In this document: positions 23,934-35,036 of the stretch, piece by piece | How positions within the stretch are numbered: the stretch's first letter is position 1 | Layout: each line of letters starts with the position of its first letter | Source of the DNA: Pogostemon cablin | Taxonomy: Eukaryota; Streptophyta; Magnoliopsida; Lamiales; Lamiaceae | Direction: 5' to 3' | Length of the DNA stretch: 64,000 nucleotides | NCBI GenBank assembly: GCA_023678885.1 | Contig: CM043006.1 | Span: 9,327,948-9,391,947, forward strand | Notes under the pieces: model-generated | The model's input: only the letters and a program-made list of their open reading frames with translations | The model's database searches: none | What the model was told of the DNA's origin: nothing | Program-made: the position numbers and the translations under genes

Positions 23934-24405
23934 TCACGGAGAACCTCCAGTGACAACCCTACAACGGAGAATCTCGACTCTGTATCCACCAGCATTGTGA
24001 TCAGCACCACCAAAAATCAAACGGAGCCTTTCATACTCGGGTTCATCTTCATGAACATAAGCATGGGCAAACGAGTTTCCTACAAATTGAATAACAGTGT
24101 GTAAACAGGTATAAGAGAACGACGATGGTTTGTTCCCTTACACAACAACCTATAAACGAAATATTTGTTAAACTTAAATTATTTGGATAATCCCTTCCCC
24201 AAACCTGAACAATAGACCTCCATAGTAGTCGATCTGCATTAGTCCTTCTTTGATAACGATTGTAGATTTCTCTCGCCCACATCCATTTAAGAACCAGTGT
24301 GAAGACTTCATACATGCGTCAGAAACTATCACGACGATCGTAGGTGTCATCCCAGCTGAGTTGCTTGTTCATGGAAAGGTTGACAACATCTTTAACTACA
24401 GAGAG
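23934..24405 (-). pseudogene. Myb/SANT-like DNA-binding protein 3, fragment
   Basis: On the minus strand, NKQLSWDDTYDRR leads into MYEVFTLVLKWMWAREIYNR and DRLLWRSIVQ. A probable intron follows, then NSFAHAYVHEDEPEYERL, LIFGG and GYRVEILRCRVVTGGSP before a stop. This is the second half of the domain seen in the two genes to the left, but on the opposite strand. The N-terminal part (W-T-x-E-x-D) is missing: the reading stops where array C begins, so the array or a deletion removed it. Confidence 0.5.
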
Positions 24406-24407
24406 TG

Positions 24408-25455
24408 TCGACTATCATTTGTCTTGCAACTCAAGGACCACCCTATCGAACCGAACCCAAGGGTATGAGCTTGTTTACTCTAATATGGACCCTTGTAGTG
24501 TATTCTCACCCTTGAGAGATAATAACAAGGTGATCGGCGACACACCAATCGCCCCACCGATCATTTCACCGATCAATCCGCCGATTATCATTTGTCTTGC
24601 AACTCTATGATCACCCTATCGGACTGAACCCAAGGATATTAGCTTGTTTACCCCAATATGGACCCCCGTAGTATATTTCCACCCTCGAGAGATGACAACG
24701 AGGTGATCAGTGACACATCGCTTGCCCCACCGATTATTTCACCAATCAACCCATCGACTATCATATGTCTTGCAACTCTAGGACCACCTAATGGGAACGA
24801 ACCCAAGGGTATAAGCTTGTTTATCCCAATATGGACCCCCGTAGTGTATTCCCACCTCGAAAGATGATAACGAGGTGATCGGTGATACACCGATCGCCCC
24901 ATCGATCATTTCACCGATCAACCTGCCGACTTTCATTTGTCTTGCAACTCTTGGACCACCCTATCTGATCGAACCCAAGGGTATGAGCTTGTTTACCCCA
25001 ATATGGCCCCCGTAGTGTATTCCTACCCTCGAGAGATGATAATGAGGTGATCAGCGATACACCGATTGCCCCACCGATCATTTCACTGATCAACCTATCG
25101 ACTATCATTGTCTTGCAACTCTAGGACCACGTTATTAGACCTAACCCAAGGGTATGAGCTTGTTTACCCCAATATGGACCCCCGTAATGTATTCCCACCC
25201 TCAAGAGATGATAACGAGGTGATCAGCGATGCACCGATTGCCCCACCGATTATTTCACTGATCAACCCGCTGACTATCATTTGTCTTGCAACTCTAGGAC
25301 CATCATATCGGACCGAACCCAAGGGTATGAGCTTGTTTACCCCAATATGGACCCCTGTAGTGTATTCTTATCCTCGATAGATGATAACGAGGTGATCGGT
25401 GACACATCGATGCCTCATCGATCATATCACCGATCAAGCCCCCAACTATCACATA
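24408..25455 (-). repeat. About 172-bp tandem array C (inverted)
   Basis: AGGTGATC-type landmarks lie at 24528, 24701, 24873, 25045, 25217 and 25390 (steps 173, 172, 172, 172, 173). Six units are more regular than in A or B. The reverse complement matches the A/B unit (AGTCGGC..GATCGGTGA..GATCG.TGGGGCGATCGG, then CCATATTGGG). The several open frames of 60-90 codons here are repeat products. The array lies between the third Myb/SANT fragment and the end of the transposase gene. Confidence 0.9.
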
Positions 25456-27020
25456 AAAAAATTCTAGAAATTATGTCCAAAAAAAGGGGATTGTGATTAA
25501 CATCTAGTACAACCCTATATTTCTCAGTGACATTAATATAAGTTTTCACGTAAAGTACTGAGCATTATAACATAATCAATACACCAACATAATTAGACAC
25601 AGAGATCATACAAATATGACATAGTTAAACGAAAGTGAACAAAGGAAGATTCTAATAGTTGCACAACAAATTTCACTCTTGGGAAATTAATATTGATTCC
25701 ACCGCAAGGTGAAATTTTATAAGATTGCTCCATCTATGTCGTAGATAGTGCATTTTCTCTTTCCCAATGTTGTCGTAGGCCCTTCAACTGACGCCGGCCC
25801 CGCTACCACTGATTGCCCAGCTGATGGAGAATGATCGGGTGCCACAACTGGCATGCTACTAGTGTATGTAGCTCAGTTATGGTTCAATCCTCTACAAATC
25901 AAGCATCTATTTCCTCAATTTTCCCATCTAGCACCCTTTAAAATCCCCTTAATCCTGCTCCTCCTTGGTCTCTCAGATTATTTTGGGGAGAGTGGAGCTC
26001 TGCATACTGTCAACTTAACATATTCTGGGACCACCCATTCTTTGGGATCTGGGATGGGGTATACAGCTCCTCCCCACATCAGTGTTACCTTGTCATTGGT
26101 AAAATAACCCCCAAAAAAGGCATTTGCATCATAAGTCATTTCCCTACAAGTTCTCAACAATACATATTAAAAGTGTTGTAAAACGTATTGCTGATCATCC
26201 ACACATAATAGCAAACATTAAAAAAAACTAAAATTAACACACATGGTTGCGGCAAGCGCATGGAGACAAGGTATGAGTTCATATTGAAAGTAGTCACAAT
26301 TGTAAGTCCCTTGTGCAGGTCAATAACAGCAGCCCAGACAAAAACCTTCAGATTCATTCCACCCAAGTGCTTCACCACAAGACGATATGTGTCTCCAGCC
26401 AAAAGAGCTAGTCCCATAGAGACCCTTATGCATAAATCACCATTGAACCTACAACCTTCGCCTGATACTTCAGATGCCACTCCTGGATATACTGCCAGCT
26501 GCCTGATATACTCGAGTAAGTAAATGACCGTAAATCGTCTATACCATTTGATCACGTTATTCCATGACTCTGCTACATTCGATGACATGAACTCAAATCC
26601 GTACTTGACATCTTAGGCATGACCAACGTTCAGCCCTGGCATTTATAAGGATCGAAATTATCCTCTTTCCCGATGGATATCTTCCTAATGCATCCATGAA
26701 CCTGTTTCAAATACATCCATTACATAAATATACTCCAGTATACAGCTAACACAACCCACACCAACAACACATATATGGCTACCATCCTACAACGTTACAT
26801 CACATCACCGACTCTACATTAGCTGTTATTAATCATTCATTGTTACATCATCACACATGAACAAGATCATAAAACTGAATGAATACAGCAAAATTTAGTT
26901 CAAACCTTAAAAACTCCGTGTCCCTTGATGTATCAGCAGCTCTCTCGAATACATTCACAACATCGACACCAAATGGAACAAGTTTTTTGGCCAGGTGACG
27001 TTGACAAAGGTCATGTGCTG

Positions 27021-28503
27021 TGATTGACATTTTCTCAACACACAATTAATCCCCAAGTATGATGGATGCGATTATAGCCTAGATAAGCGACCAAGTTATA
27101 TTATCGAACCCAAAGGACGATTGGTTATCAATTTATTATTATTTTAATTAAGAGAAACTATTGTTTGACAATTTAAGGAGAGAGTAATGTTTAGTGTAAT
27201 AGACAAAATATTTAAATAACAAATAAAATAAAAATCACAGAGAATAAACGAGAGCTGACAAGTAAGAAGATAGGTAGCTCTTCGAGCCATCCAGTTTCAC
27301 TAATTAATTTCCCTTCCGTATGTCAATGTCCGACTCTGCCTTGTGGACTATGGACGCATCACTAAGCCATGCAAATCTACTCTATAAACATAAGTAAATA
27401 TGCGTGTAACACATGTGAATCACCTTGGAGCAAGAACATAATTATGTCCCCCTTTCTAGGTACTATCAGTATCAATTATTTCTCGTGCACTAAATACTCT
27501 AACCAGATATGATCTCCCACTATAGGTACTATATAATTATCCTTTTTATCCTACTTACTAACTTGAATTCAATTAAATTAATAAGTATTTATATAAGATA
27601 GTTCTAATGAAGCTTTGGAGTCCCCTCACTTATAATCATAACCAAGATATGTATTTAGACTCTACATAACAGTTAATGATGCACAAAATAACTCTGAGTA
27701 TAAATTAATAAAGTATTGTCTTATATAAAATTTAACTAGATAAAAACCTTCATAACCCTAGAATTACCAAAACTGTTCTATCCCATGACGCTTCGAAGAA
27801 CGTTCATGGTATTTGAGTAGATCTTACCCATAGTCTTGAAAATTATAAGAAAGATCAAGTTACGAAGTAAACACATGATGTGCTCGTCATCTCTTCTCGC
27901 TCCGTCTTGAATCTTCACTTGGTTCTCACTTGATTCACTGCACGAATCTCTCTCTACAGCTCCTGGAGTCAGGGTTTGGAAGTGGTGTAGGATGGATGTA
28001 GAATCTAACTCACTTTTTGATATGATCGGCATCCCTTTTTATACTTGTAAAACTCTCCTTACGGATCTTTATTGGGTTTTTTCTTGGAAAATACATCAAT
28101 TCACGTCCAGGAGGGTCGGAATTACCAAAAATAGAAAAGTTTGTCCCCGCTTGACCAAAACTGGCGAGGTCGAGCAGAATTCGGCCAGGTCGAGCGGCGG
28201 TCGATCGGCCTCCCTATTCGCTGAAACTCTGTATAGACACTCGCTCGACCAACTTCAACCTCATTAAACCAAGTAATGCAAGTCGAGCTGCTCTCCTGAG
28301 ATCGAGCGGCGTCTCGAAACTCATATTTTCCGATTCTGAGCACTTCTGACCTGTTTTTCTATATAAATATGATTAAATAGTCTCAGTAGCATCTGATTCA
28401 TGATTTTTCCCTAAATATACCGATTTGTCTTGATAATAGCCTAAATCGTACTCAATTTCCAAACAAATCAGAGCTCATAACACGTGAATTATCACTCTCA
28501 TCA
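27021..28503 (-). mobile_element. Ty3/gypsy solo LTR in the transposase gene (inner)
   Basis: Minus-strand start TGATGAGAGTGATAA at 28503 and end at 27021. The flanks are tgctg (27016-27020) and tgcta (28504-28508), a 5-bp duplication with one change. Transposase coding (FAYPDV on one side, DLCQRHLAKKL on the other) is split by it. The U3 repeat reads GGTCGAGC-type words at about 28130-28310. No internal domain, so a solo LTR. Confidence 0.8.
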
Positions 28504-29444
28504 TGCTACATCAGGGTACGCGAATGCCACAACACTACAAATGGCAGGATGTTAGTCTGATACAATTAGCATCCCCGATGGGCAACCCACTGCATCGCGG
28601 ATCTTCGACGAAAATATCCTTCACAGCTCTGTATTCTCGGTGTCTCCAACACTGAGTGCTTCAGGAAATAGTTGTTTGTTTGGATCCTGAGTAACGGCTG
28701 TAAATATGACCCTCTTGTCATCACCCTTTAAATGCACCACATCCACTACTAAAACTGGCCGAGCTAAATTCTTGAATCCTACTACTGAAGTGGCCAACGA
28801 AACAAAGCAAAACTTGAACCTGCCATCGCCATGCATCACTAGATCAGTAACCGGTCCATCGTTCATCTTTTTCAACATTAAATGTACGAAGGTAGATGTC
28901 CAAAACACTCATCTGCAGTGCCGAATACATAATTCTTGGCCATCTTGTGTGCTCTAATCGCATGTGCATACTGAACATCTAGCCCAAATTTTGTTGTTCA
29001 CCTCTTTTATAATACCGCTCTAAGTGATGACTGTGGATGGGTCCCTTTGCTTTTCAAAGTATGACTTCGCTATGACTCTTGAATAGCAAGATTTGGGTTT
29101 CGTCCTATCAGGATTTCCTAAGCAAGTGTGTAGGCGAAAAGTGGTACACCTCCAAAGCTTATAGCTCCCACGAGCCGAGAAAAAGAATGTATAATTCGGA
29201 TCACCCTTACATATCAGCTCATATCTTCCCATGGATGCTCAATTAACTCGAAACCCAACACCTTTCAACAAATAATACATGCTCAGCTTATGCACCATTT
29301 CTTTCCTACTTGTGTATATGGTGTGTGTGGACGTCTCCAACCCGCCTCCAAGCTGTGTATCATCCAGTTCCGGCAGGTCCGAGATATTTACCTTGCAAGG
29401 CATGGTCTAGGCTTGTCCACATTCTTCGACTTGATAGCTACCAG

Positions 29445-30966
29445 TGATGGGTATTTTCTTTGCACACAAAATTAATCCCCAAGTATTAAGGAAATTAATT
29501 GCAGCTTAAGCAAGCGACCAAGTTAAATCGAACCTAAAGGACGACGTATTATCAATTTAATTATTTACTAAATTAATTAAGATAATTCCATAAAGTTGAG
29601 TATTGAATTATTTAACTACTAAACAATTAATTAAAATAACAAATAATCCAGTTTTACTCATTAATCTCCCTTTCGTGTATCAATGTCCGACTCTACCTTG
29701 TGGAATATAGACGCATCATTAAACCATGCAAATCTAATCTATAGACACAAGTAAATATGCATGTAACACGTGTGAATAACCTTGGAGTAAGAAATATAAT
29801 TTCACCCCCTTTTTAGGTACTATCAGTATCAATTATTTCCCTGGCCAATTGGTACTCTAACATGATATGATCTCCCTTTATAGGTACTATAAAATTATCT
29901 TTTTTATCCTACTAATCAACCCGAATCTAATTCAATTAATAAGTATTCATATAAGATAGTTCTAATGAAGCTTCCGAGTCCCCTCACTGAGAATCATAAC
30001 ATAAAATTACTCAGCAGTGAACGCTCTCAATCAATAACCAAGATATGTATTCAGACTCTACATAACAGTTAATGATGCACAAAATAACTCTGAGTATGAA
30101 TTAAGAAATCATAGTCTTATATAAAATAAATCCACAAGTAGTGTTGTACAGAGTATACACACGAAAGTTCAATTAATTCATAAGACCTTCAAAACCCTAG
30201 ACTACCAAAACGGTTCTAACCCATGATGTTACGAAGAACAACCATGGGGGTTGGATAGATCTTACTCATATGTCTGGAAAATACAAGATAAATTAGAAAA
30301 TGATAAAAACCCTAGATGTGGGTGTCATCGCGTCCTTCTTCGTCTTGAATCCTCCTCTTGGTTCTCCTCTGGATTCAGCAGATGAATTTTCAAAGTGATG
30401 GATGAATGGAGAAAAGAATGTGGATAATGGTTGGGGGTGATCCCCCCTTGTGGGATGTAGGATGATTGTGTTGCGGTCACATATAAATAATGATGTGATC
30501 TACATCCCCCTTTATACTTGTAAGCTCTCCTTATGCACCTTGGATGGTTTTTTCTTAGAAAATACGAAAATACACGCTACTGGAGGTACAGAATTACCAA
30601 AAATAGGATTCAATGTCCCCGCTCGACTAAACCGCTCCAGGTCGAGCGGGATTGACCTTGGTCGAGTGGCAGTGTGCAGTCTCACCGTTTTGCACATAAC
30701 TTCCATATCCGAGCTTTGATTTGAATGATTCTTACGCTTACACAATCTCTCTTCCTTGGCTTGCTCAGTATTCTTGCACAAGTTGCACCTTTTCTCCAAC
30801 TTTGCTCTTTTGATCCTTTTTCCGCCTAAAACACAATAAAATACTTCAAACAAACTTTTTTCTCAAATATATTGAATATAAGACACTTGTACTAATATAT
30901 GACAACAATTCTCATAAAAAAGGTGTTAAATTGGACACTAAAACACGATTATTTTCACTCTCATCA
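29445..30966 (-). mobile_element. Ty3/gypsy solo LTR in the transposase gene (outer)
   Basis: Minus-strand start TGATGAGAGTGAAAATAATC at 30966 and end ..ACCCATCA at 29445. The flanks are accag (29440-29444) and actag (30967-30971), one change in five. It is closely similar to the 5' LTR of the gag-only element (13874-15463), more so than the copy at 27021. It interrupts the transposase between its acidic N-terminal part and the MuDR-type domain. Confidence 0.85.
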
Positions 30967-31689
30967 ACTAGTGACACCCTCCGCTTCCTCAGTAGGCATG
31001 TCTGAATCCTCTGAATTCTCGCCATAGCTAGATGACACAGAGGATGTAGACTCTACATCGTCTGTATCCCATAATGGGGGATCATTCTTGGTTGAATCCT
31101 CCAAAGGGGCTTCCGTGTGGTATGGCTCCAATGAATTCCACAATGGCGGAAGAATTCTATATACCCCGTCCTTTCCACTCGCATCCCCCTTGTTTTCATC
31201 TCTCGGGAGTTCAAATATTACTTTGAGCTCGGCAACCTCGTGTGCGGTATTTGAGGTATTTGCTAACGATTCAGTTAGTGTATATATCTCCGACACTTTG
31301 TCAGCATTCAATATTCCCTCTAAGTCTTGATCATATAAAATTGGTATGAGCATTGTCATCCCATTCAGCTTACCGAGCTGAAATATGTCATACGTCACAA
31401 ACTTCTCATCAGTTTTCAGCATGTCATGGAGTATCTCCCTCAACACTACCAGTATGGGCATGCCACAAGACATCTGCAAGCCGAACACAAAACCTCCGAC
31501 ATACTGAGACCCATCCCATTTACCATTCACGTGTACGACAATGTGTTGCATCCCAATTTGCAATTACAGTTTGTATTAGAAGAAGTGTCAATTACATAAA
31601 CTCAATTCCAAACATTCTCAAAGATACTCAGTACAATGTTTACGAAAGGTGTTATGACTTAATCCATTCCTTTAAACATATTACCTGCT

Positions 31690-32080
31690 ATCAAGATAGA
31701 GGGATCAGTTATACACCGATCGCCCCACCGATCACATCACCAATACCGACTATGCTTGTGAATCACAAATATGATGATCCATTAGTAACAAATCCACTTC
31801 TACAAGTATTCTTAGCAGAAAATGAATCCCCATTATGCATTCCCACCCTCAATAGATGCCGATGGGGAGATCCGTGATTGCAAATTCTCCCCACTGATTA
31901 TATCACCGATCATCATAACTACTATGCTTGTGATTCACATCTACTACCACCCTATTATAACAATTACTATCCTACTTTTTTTTTACACCAAATGAGGCCC
32001 CATTATACATTACCCTCCTCGACAAATCTCGACAGACTGATTGGTGATGGGGTCTTCATCCCACCGATCAAGTCTTGCAC
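31690..32080 (-). repeat. 171-bp repeat array D (degenerate, inverted)
   Basis: Two to three worn units of the array C type: ACACCGATCGCCCCACCGAT at about 31714, then TCCCCACTGATTATATCACC at about 31890 and CCCACCGATCAAG at about 32060, with CATTCCCACCCTC between. It lies upstream of the transposase start. It is less regular than A, B and C and so probably older. Confidence 0.7.
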
Positions 32081-32090
32081 CCCAAAACTA

Positions 32091-32884
32091 AAGCATTAAA
32101 ATGACATCAATCCGCTTATAACACAGTTAGATAAACAACTGTTTTGAGCACAATTAATATACAATACAATACAAAGTTAACAATCACATATCATAAATAG
32201 TTTGTACCATATTTAACTCAAATCTAATGAACACCAAATACTTAACAAAAAGTACCATATCAGTTTTAGTCCATGTTTTAATGAACAACCGTAATAGTTT
32301 CAATATTTAGCAGATTCATAGTTTCACACTGGAATTAACATCGAATACATTTTGAATCTACAGCATATATATGAAATTAATTAGCTTTGTTCATGACCTA
32401 CATCCCTAACAGTTTCATTCTTTACCAAATGATGTGTAACAATTGAATTGACATCTAGGACACCGGGATGTTAATGCAAATCAGTGAATTGATTATCTTT
32501 CTTCATGACCCATCTCCCGCAGCACTATCATATAATGTTTTTGCTAAATTTTAAACTTATTAAATCTTCAAAGATTCAATTATACTTCCCCCCAATTGAC
32601 CAGCACTAACAAACTCGATTCAATCCGACTTCTTCAGTACAACACCATGAACAATATTCTTACCCAGTGAAACTGACCCCGTGAAATAGAGCTACTGCCA
32701 CGCGCCGGACTTAGCAACCGGATACCAATGTCCGTCGCTGCAACAACGTATTGTCGTGGCGTATTGGATGGTCCTCCGATCTGGGAAGGATGACAACCAA
32801 ATTCTTACCACCAAAGCTGCCGACGGGAGCAGCTGAAAATTTTGAGTGAGTTGAGGCTAATGTGGGGCGTGGGAATTAATACGC
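32091..32884. other. Region between array D and the right MULE end
   Basis: AT-rich, then GC-richer from 32690 (GCCGGACTTAGCAACCGG). Read from the right end, parts such as ACATTGGTATCCGG loosely resemble the left end near 7514 (GCATTAGGTATTC), which may extend the inverted ends. No gene. Confidence 0.4.
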
Positions 32885-33056
32885 AATCACCGGTTGAAGA
32901 TTGGGGAAGCATGTGAAGGAATCTTAAATTAAGGATAGTTTTGTCAATTTATCATAATTTGACTATAAATATTAAAAAGTTATTTATTTACTGGCATTAT
33001 TAATTGACTTTTTAAAAATGACTATTTTTTTAACTTCCCCATAAATTTTTACAATA
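32885..33056 (-). repeat. Right inverted end of the large MULE
   Basis: Read on the minus strand it gives, in order, ATTAATAATGCCAG, AAATTGACAAAACTATCCT and CCCAATCTTCAACCGGTGA. These correspond to blocks of the left end at comparable distances from the border (63 against 51 bases, and about 150 against 168 bases). Divergence is high and the outermost bases do not pair well. Confidence 0.5.
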
Positions 33057-33694
33057 AATTAAAGGGTATAAAAACTTGTGTCAGAAAATCAAACTTGGGA
33101 CAGCTTAGAAGTGACTGTTTTCGAGTTGGTTATTATTAATTTGAGGTTTGTGGCAGAATAAAATATGTCACAACATTAATTTTATTTTTATTTAACTATT
33201 GTAACAGACTTATTATGAGACAATTTCTGTTACAAAATTAATCTTTAAAGTTAATTTCTTATAAATGGGGCTTACATTATAAACTCTTGTAAACTCTGTG
33301 GTCCCTTTAATTTAAGCACTCAAACAATGCATATGGTATATATGATTGGAATGGGGATCGACATACCATAAACCCGATTTGCACAAATGTTTGTATTCTC
33401 TCAATTCCAAAAATATTTGTACAATTCTTGTGTCCGTACCTAAAAGACTTACACACCCAAAAAAAAAAAACAACATCAAATTTCAACATCTATTACAATA
33501 CTACAATATTTAAAAAATAGTTTTTTTACACACAATTTAGTCAAAGTCAATTATATCATACATTTTATTCAAGTCATCTAAAAAATCCTACTTTTTCTTA
33601 CATCATTGCACCAAAAATTATTTTTTTTAAATTTCATGCCACTAAATACGTGCATATATTTTGGGACGTAAGAACGTTATTTTTATCGATTTTT

Positions 33695-33917
33695 TATAGG
33701 CTTCACGTGAGACCATTTTAAACTTTTTAAATTAGTTATCACTTTTTTGTTATAAAATACTATTATTTTCGCTATAAAATATTATTACTTTTCATTTATA
33801 TTATAAATTGTTCATGAAATAGCATTATCATTTTTCATTAGTTGAGTATCACTTTTCATTATAGGAATTATCACTTTTTATCCGTTTACGTGAGACGATT
33901 TCACACAAATTTTTGCC
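33695..33917. mobile_element. MITE-like repeat, GTCTCA-ended family (copy 3)
   Basis: The left end reads TTCACGTGAGACCATTTT and the right end TACGTGAGACGATTTCACAC. The interior has TTATCACTTTT blocks and AATTGTTCATGAAATAG. The same design is at 38800-39020 and, inverted, at 43562-43766. The long minus frame just left of it (33307-33489) has no domain and is not called. Confidence 0.55.
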
Positions 33918-35036
33918 TTTATATTTTTTGTAAAAAAAATTGTGACCGATTTTGTGATGGCTCGTAATTGTGACAATTTTATTTTTTCCGACACAAAACT
34001 ATTGTTTATTATGATTAGGTTTGTGACTGACTTTTATTCTTTCGTTCACAAAAAAATTATCATAATAATTAAATTAATAATGTAATGTAGTAATTTAAAA
34101 TGTTTGTTAATAAATATATTATGTCAAGAATTCTAAAAAAAACAATTAATTGGCCAAATAGCTAGCACTCGAGCAGTAAGGCAGGCGCTCCGTCAGGATA
34201 AATTAAGTCGACACCATCAAAGGTGGCTGAGCTTGGGTGGCCCACACCACCCCCACATAAGGGATGTGGGTTTGAATTTGGTGGAATTTTTTTTATTTTA
34301 AGGTTTATTGATAGAATTAGTGACGGAATCCATCACAATTTCCATTACAAACCGGCACCGTAACCCAAATCTATCACAAATTTCATCATTTTAAGGTTTA
34401 TTTGACATAATCCATCACAATTTCCATGACAAGCCATCATAACGAAAATCCATCACAAATTTCATCATAATAGGTTTCCGTCACAATTTCATCATTTTAA
34501 GATGTGAAAATGACAAAAAGTAGCCACTATTACTTAAAAGTAATTTTAAGTGGCCACATGTGTTATATACAATTTATCCTAGCCACTTTTAATGAAATTG
34601 ACCAAAATACCCTTGAGAGGGACCCACTTTTCAAGTGTTTGAGAAATCAGATTCCTCACTTTTTGACAAAAAGTACCAAAAGTATAGTAGAGGAATCTGA
34701 TTTCTCTCTATTTCTATAAAAAGTGTCAAAGTACAATTATGTAGGCATGTGCTCCCTCATATGCCTACAAAAAATGAGGTATATATATAATGGCAGTCCA
34801 ACCATCGCGCTGCATCATACACATATATTCATTTCATTTTTCAAGTTTTTATTCGAGGTTTCAGCATTTGAGGAGCAACTATTTTTTCTAGTTCTTTAGA
34901 GATGTGAGAATTTGGGGAGCAGTAAGGTATGTTTTTAAACTTGTTTTAAAAGCTATGAATGCATTAATTTGATCATTTTTACATGTCTCAGGAGTGTATA
35001 TTATTTATTCAACGTTTTATAATAGAAATAATAGAT

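Larger units (their letters stand above)
25717..31563 (-). pseudogene. MULE transposase, broken and twice interrupted
   Basis: Reading the minus strand: start ATG at 31563 (MQIGMQHIVVHVNGKWD, the usual PB1-like start), a long acidic N-terminal part to 30967, then a solo LTR. After it come KLWRCTTFRLHTCLGNP and SRVIAKSYF (the MuDR-type domain, 29232-29020), then RPVLVVDVVHLKGDDK (first catalytic Asp, normally D-G-x-H-x-K-G), AVTQDPN and LIVSD.HPAI (second Asp). A second solo LTR follows. Next are DLCQRHLAKKLVPFG, SNVAESWNN, and a SWIM-type finger readable only after a one-base shift (NCDYFQYELIPCLHALAAT). The gene ends with YPIPDPKEWVVPEYVKL, a Pro-rich tail and a stop at 25717. It would have moved this element by cut-and-paste. 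It has several shifts and stops. Confidence 0.8.
7239..33056. mobile_element. Very large multi-gene Mutator-like element (decayed)
   Basis: The evidence for one element is fourfold. (1) Degenerate inverted ends at 7239-7425 and 32885-33056. (2) Similar words just outside, aattaaaggtataaa (7224-7238) and aattaaagggtataaa (33057-33072), which could be a target duplication, although longer than the usual 9-11 bp. (3) A MULE transposase and a DUF1985/Ulp1 gene, a pairing known from Ulp1-carrying MULEs (Kaonashi type). (4) One 171-bp repeat shared by four arrays inside and absent outside. Total length is 25.8 kb; without the later gypsy and Stowaway insertions about 17.4 kb. All its genes are broken. 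The exact ends are not certain, and two or more older MULEs side by side remain possible. Confidence 0.55.

Noticed and set aside
24344..25496. Several 65-90 codon frames on both strands
   Set aside because: They repeat every 172 bp and are products of array C.
7239..33056. Separate host gene cluster (protease, Myb-like genes, zinc finger) instead of a transposon
   Set aside because: All genes are broken, the DUF1985/Ulp1 pairing with a MULE transposase is known from transposons, and the shared 171-bp arrays tie the parts together; kept only as an alternative.
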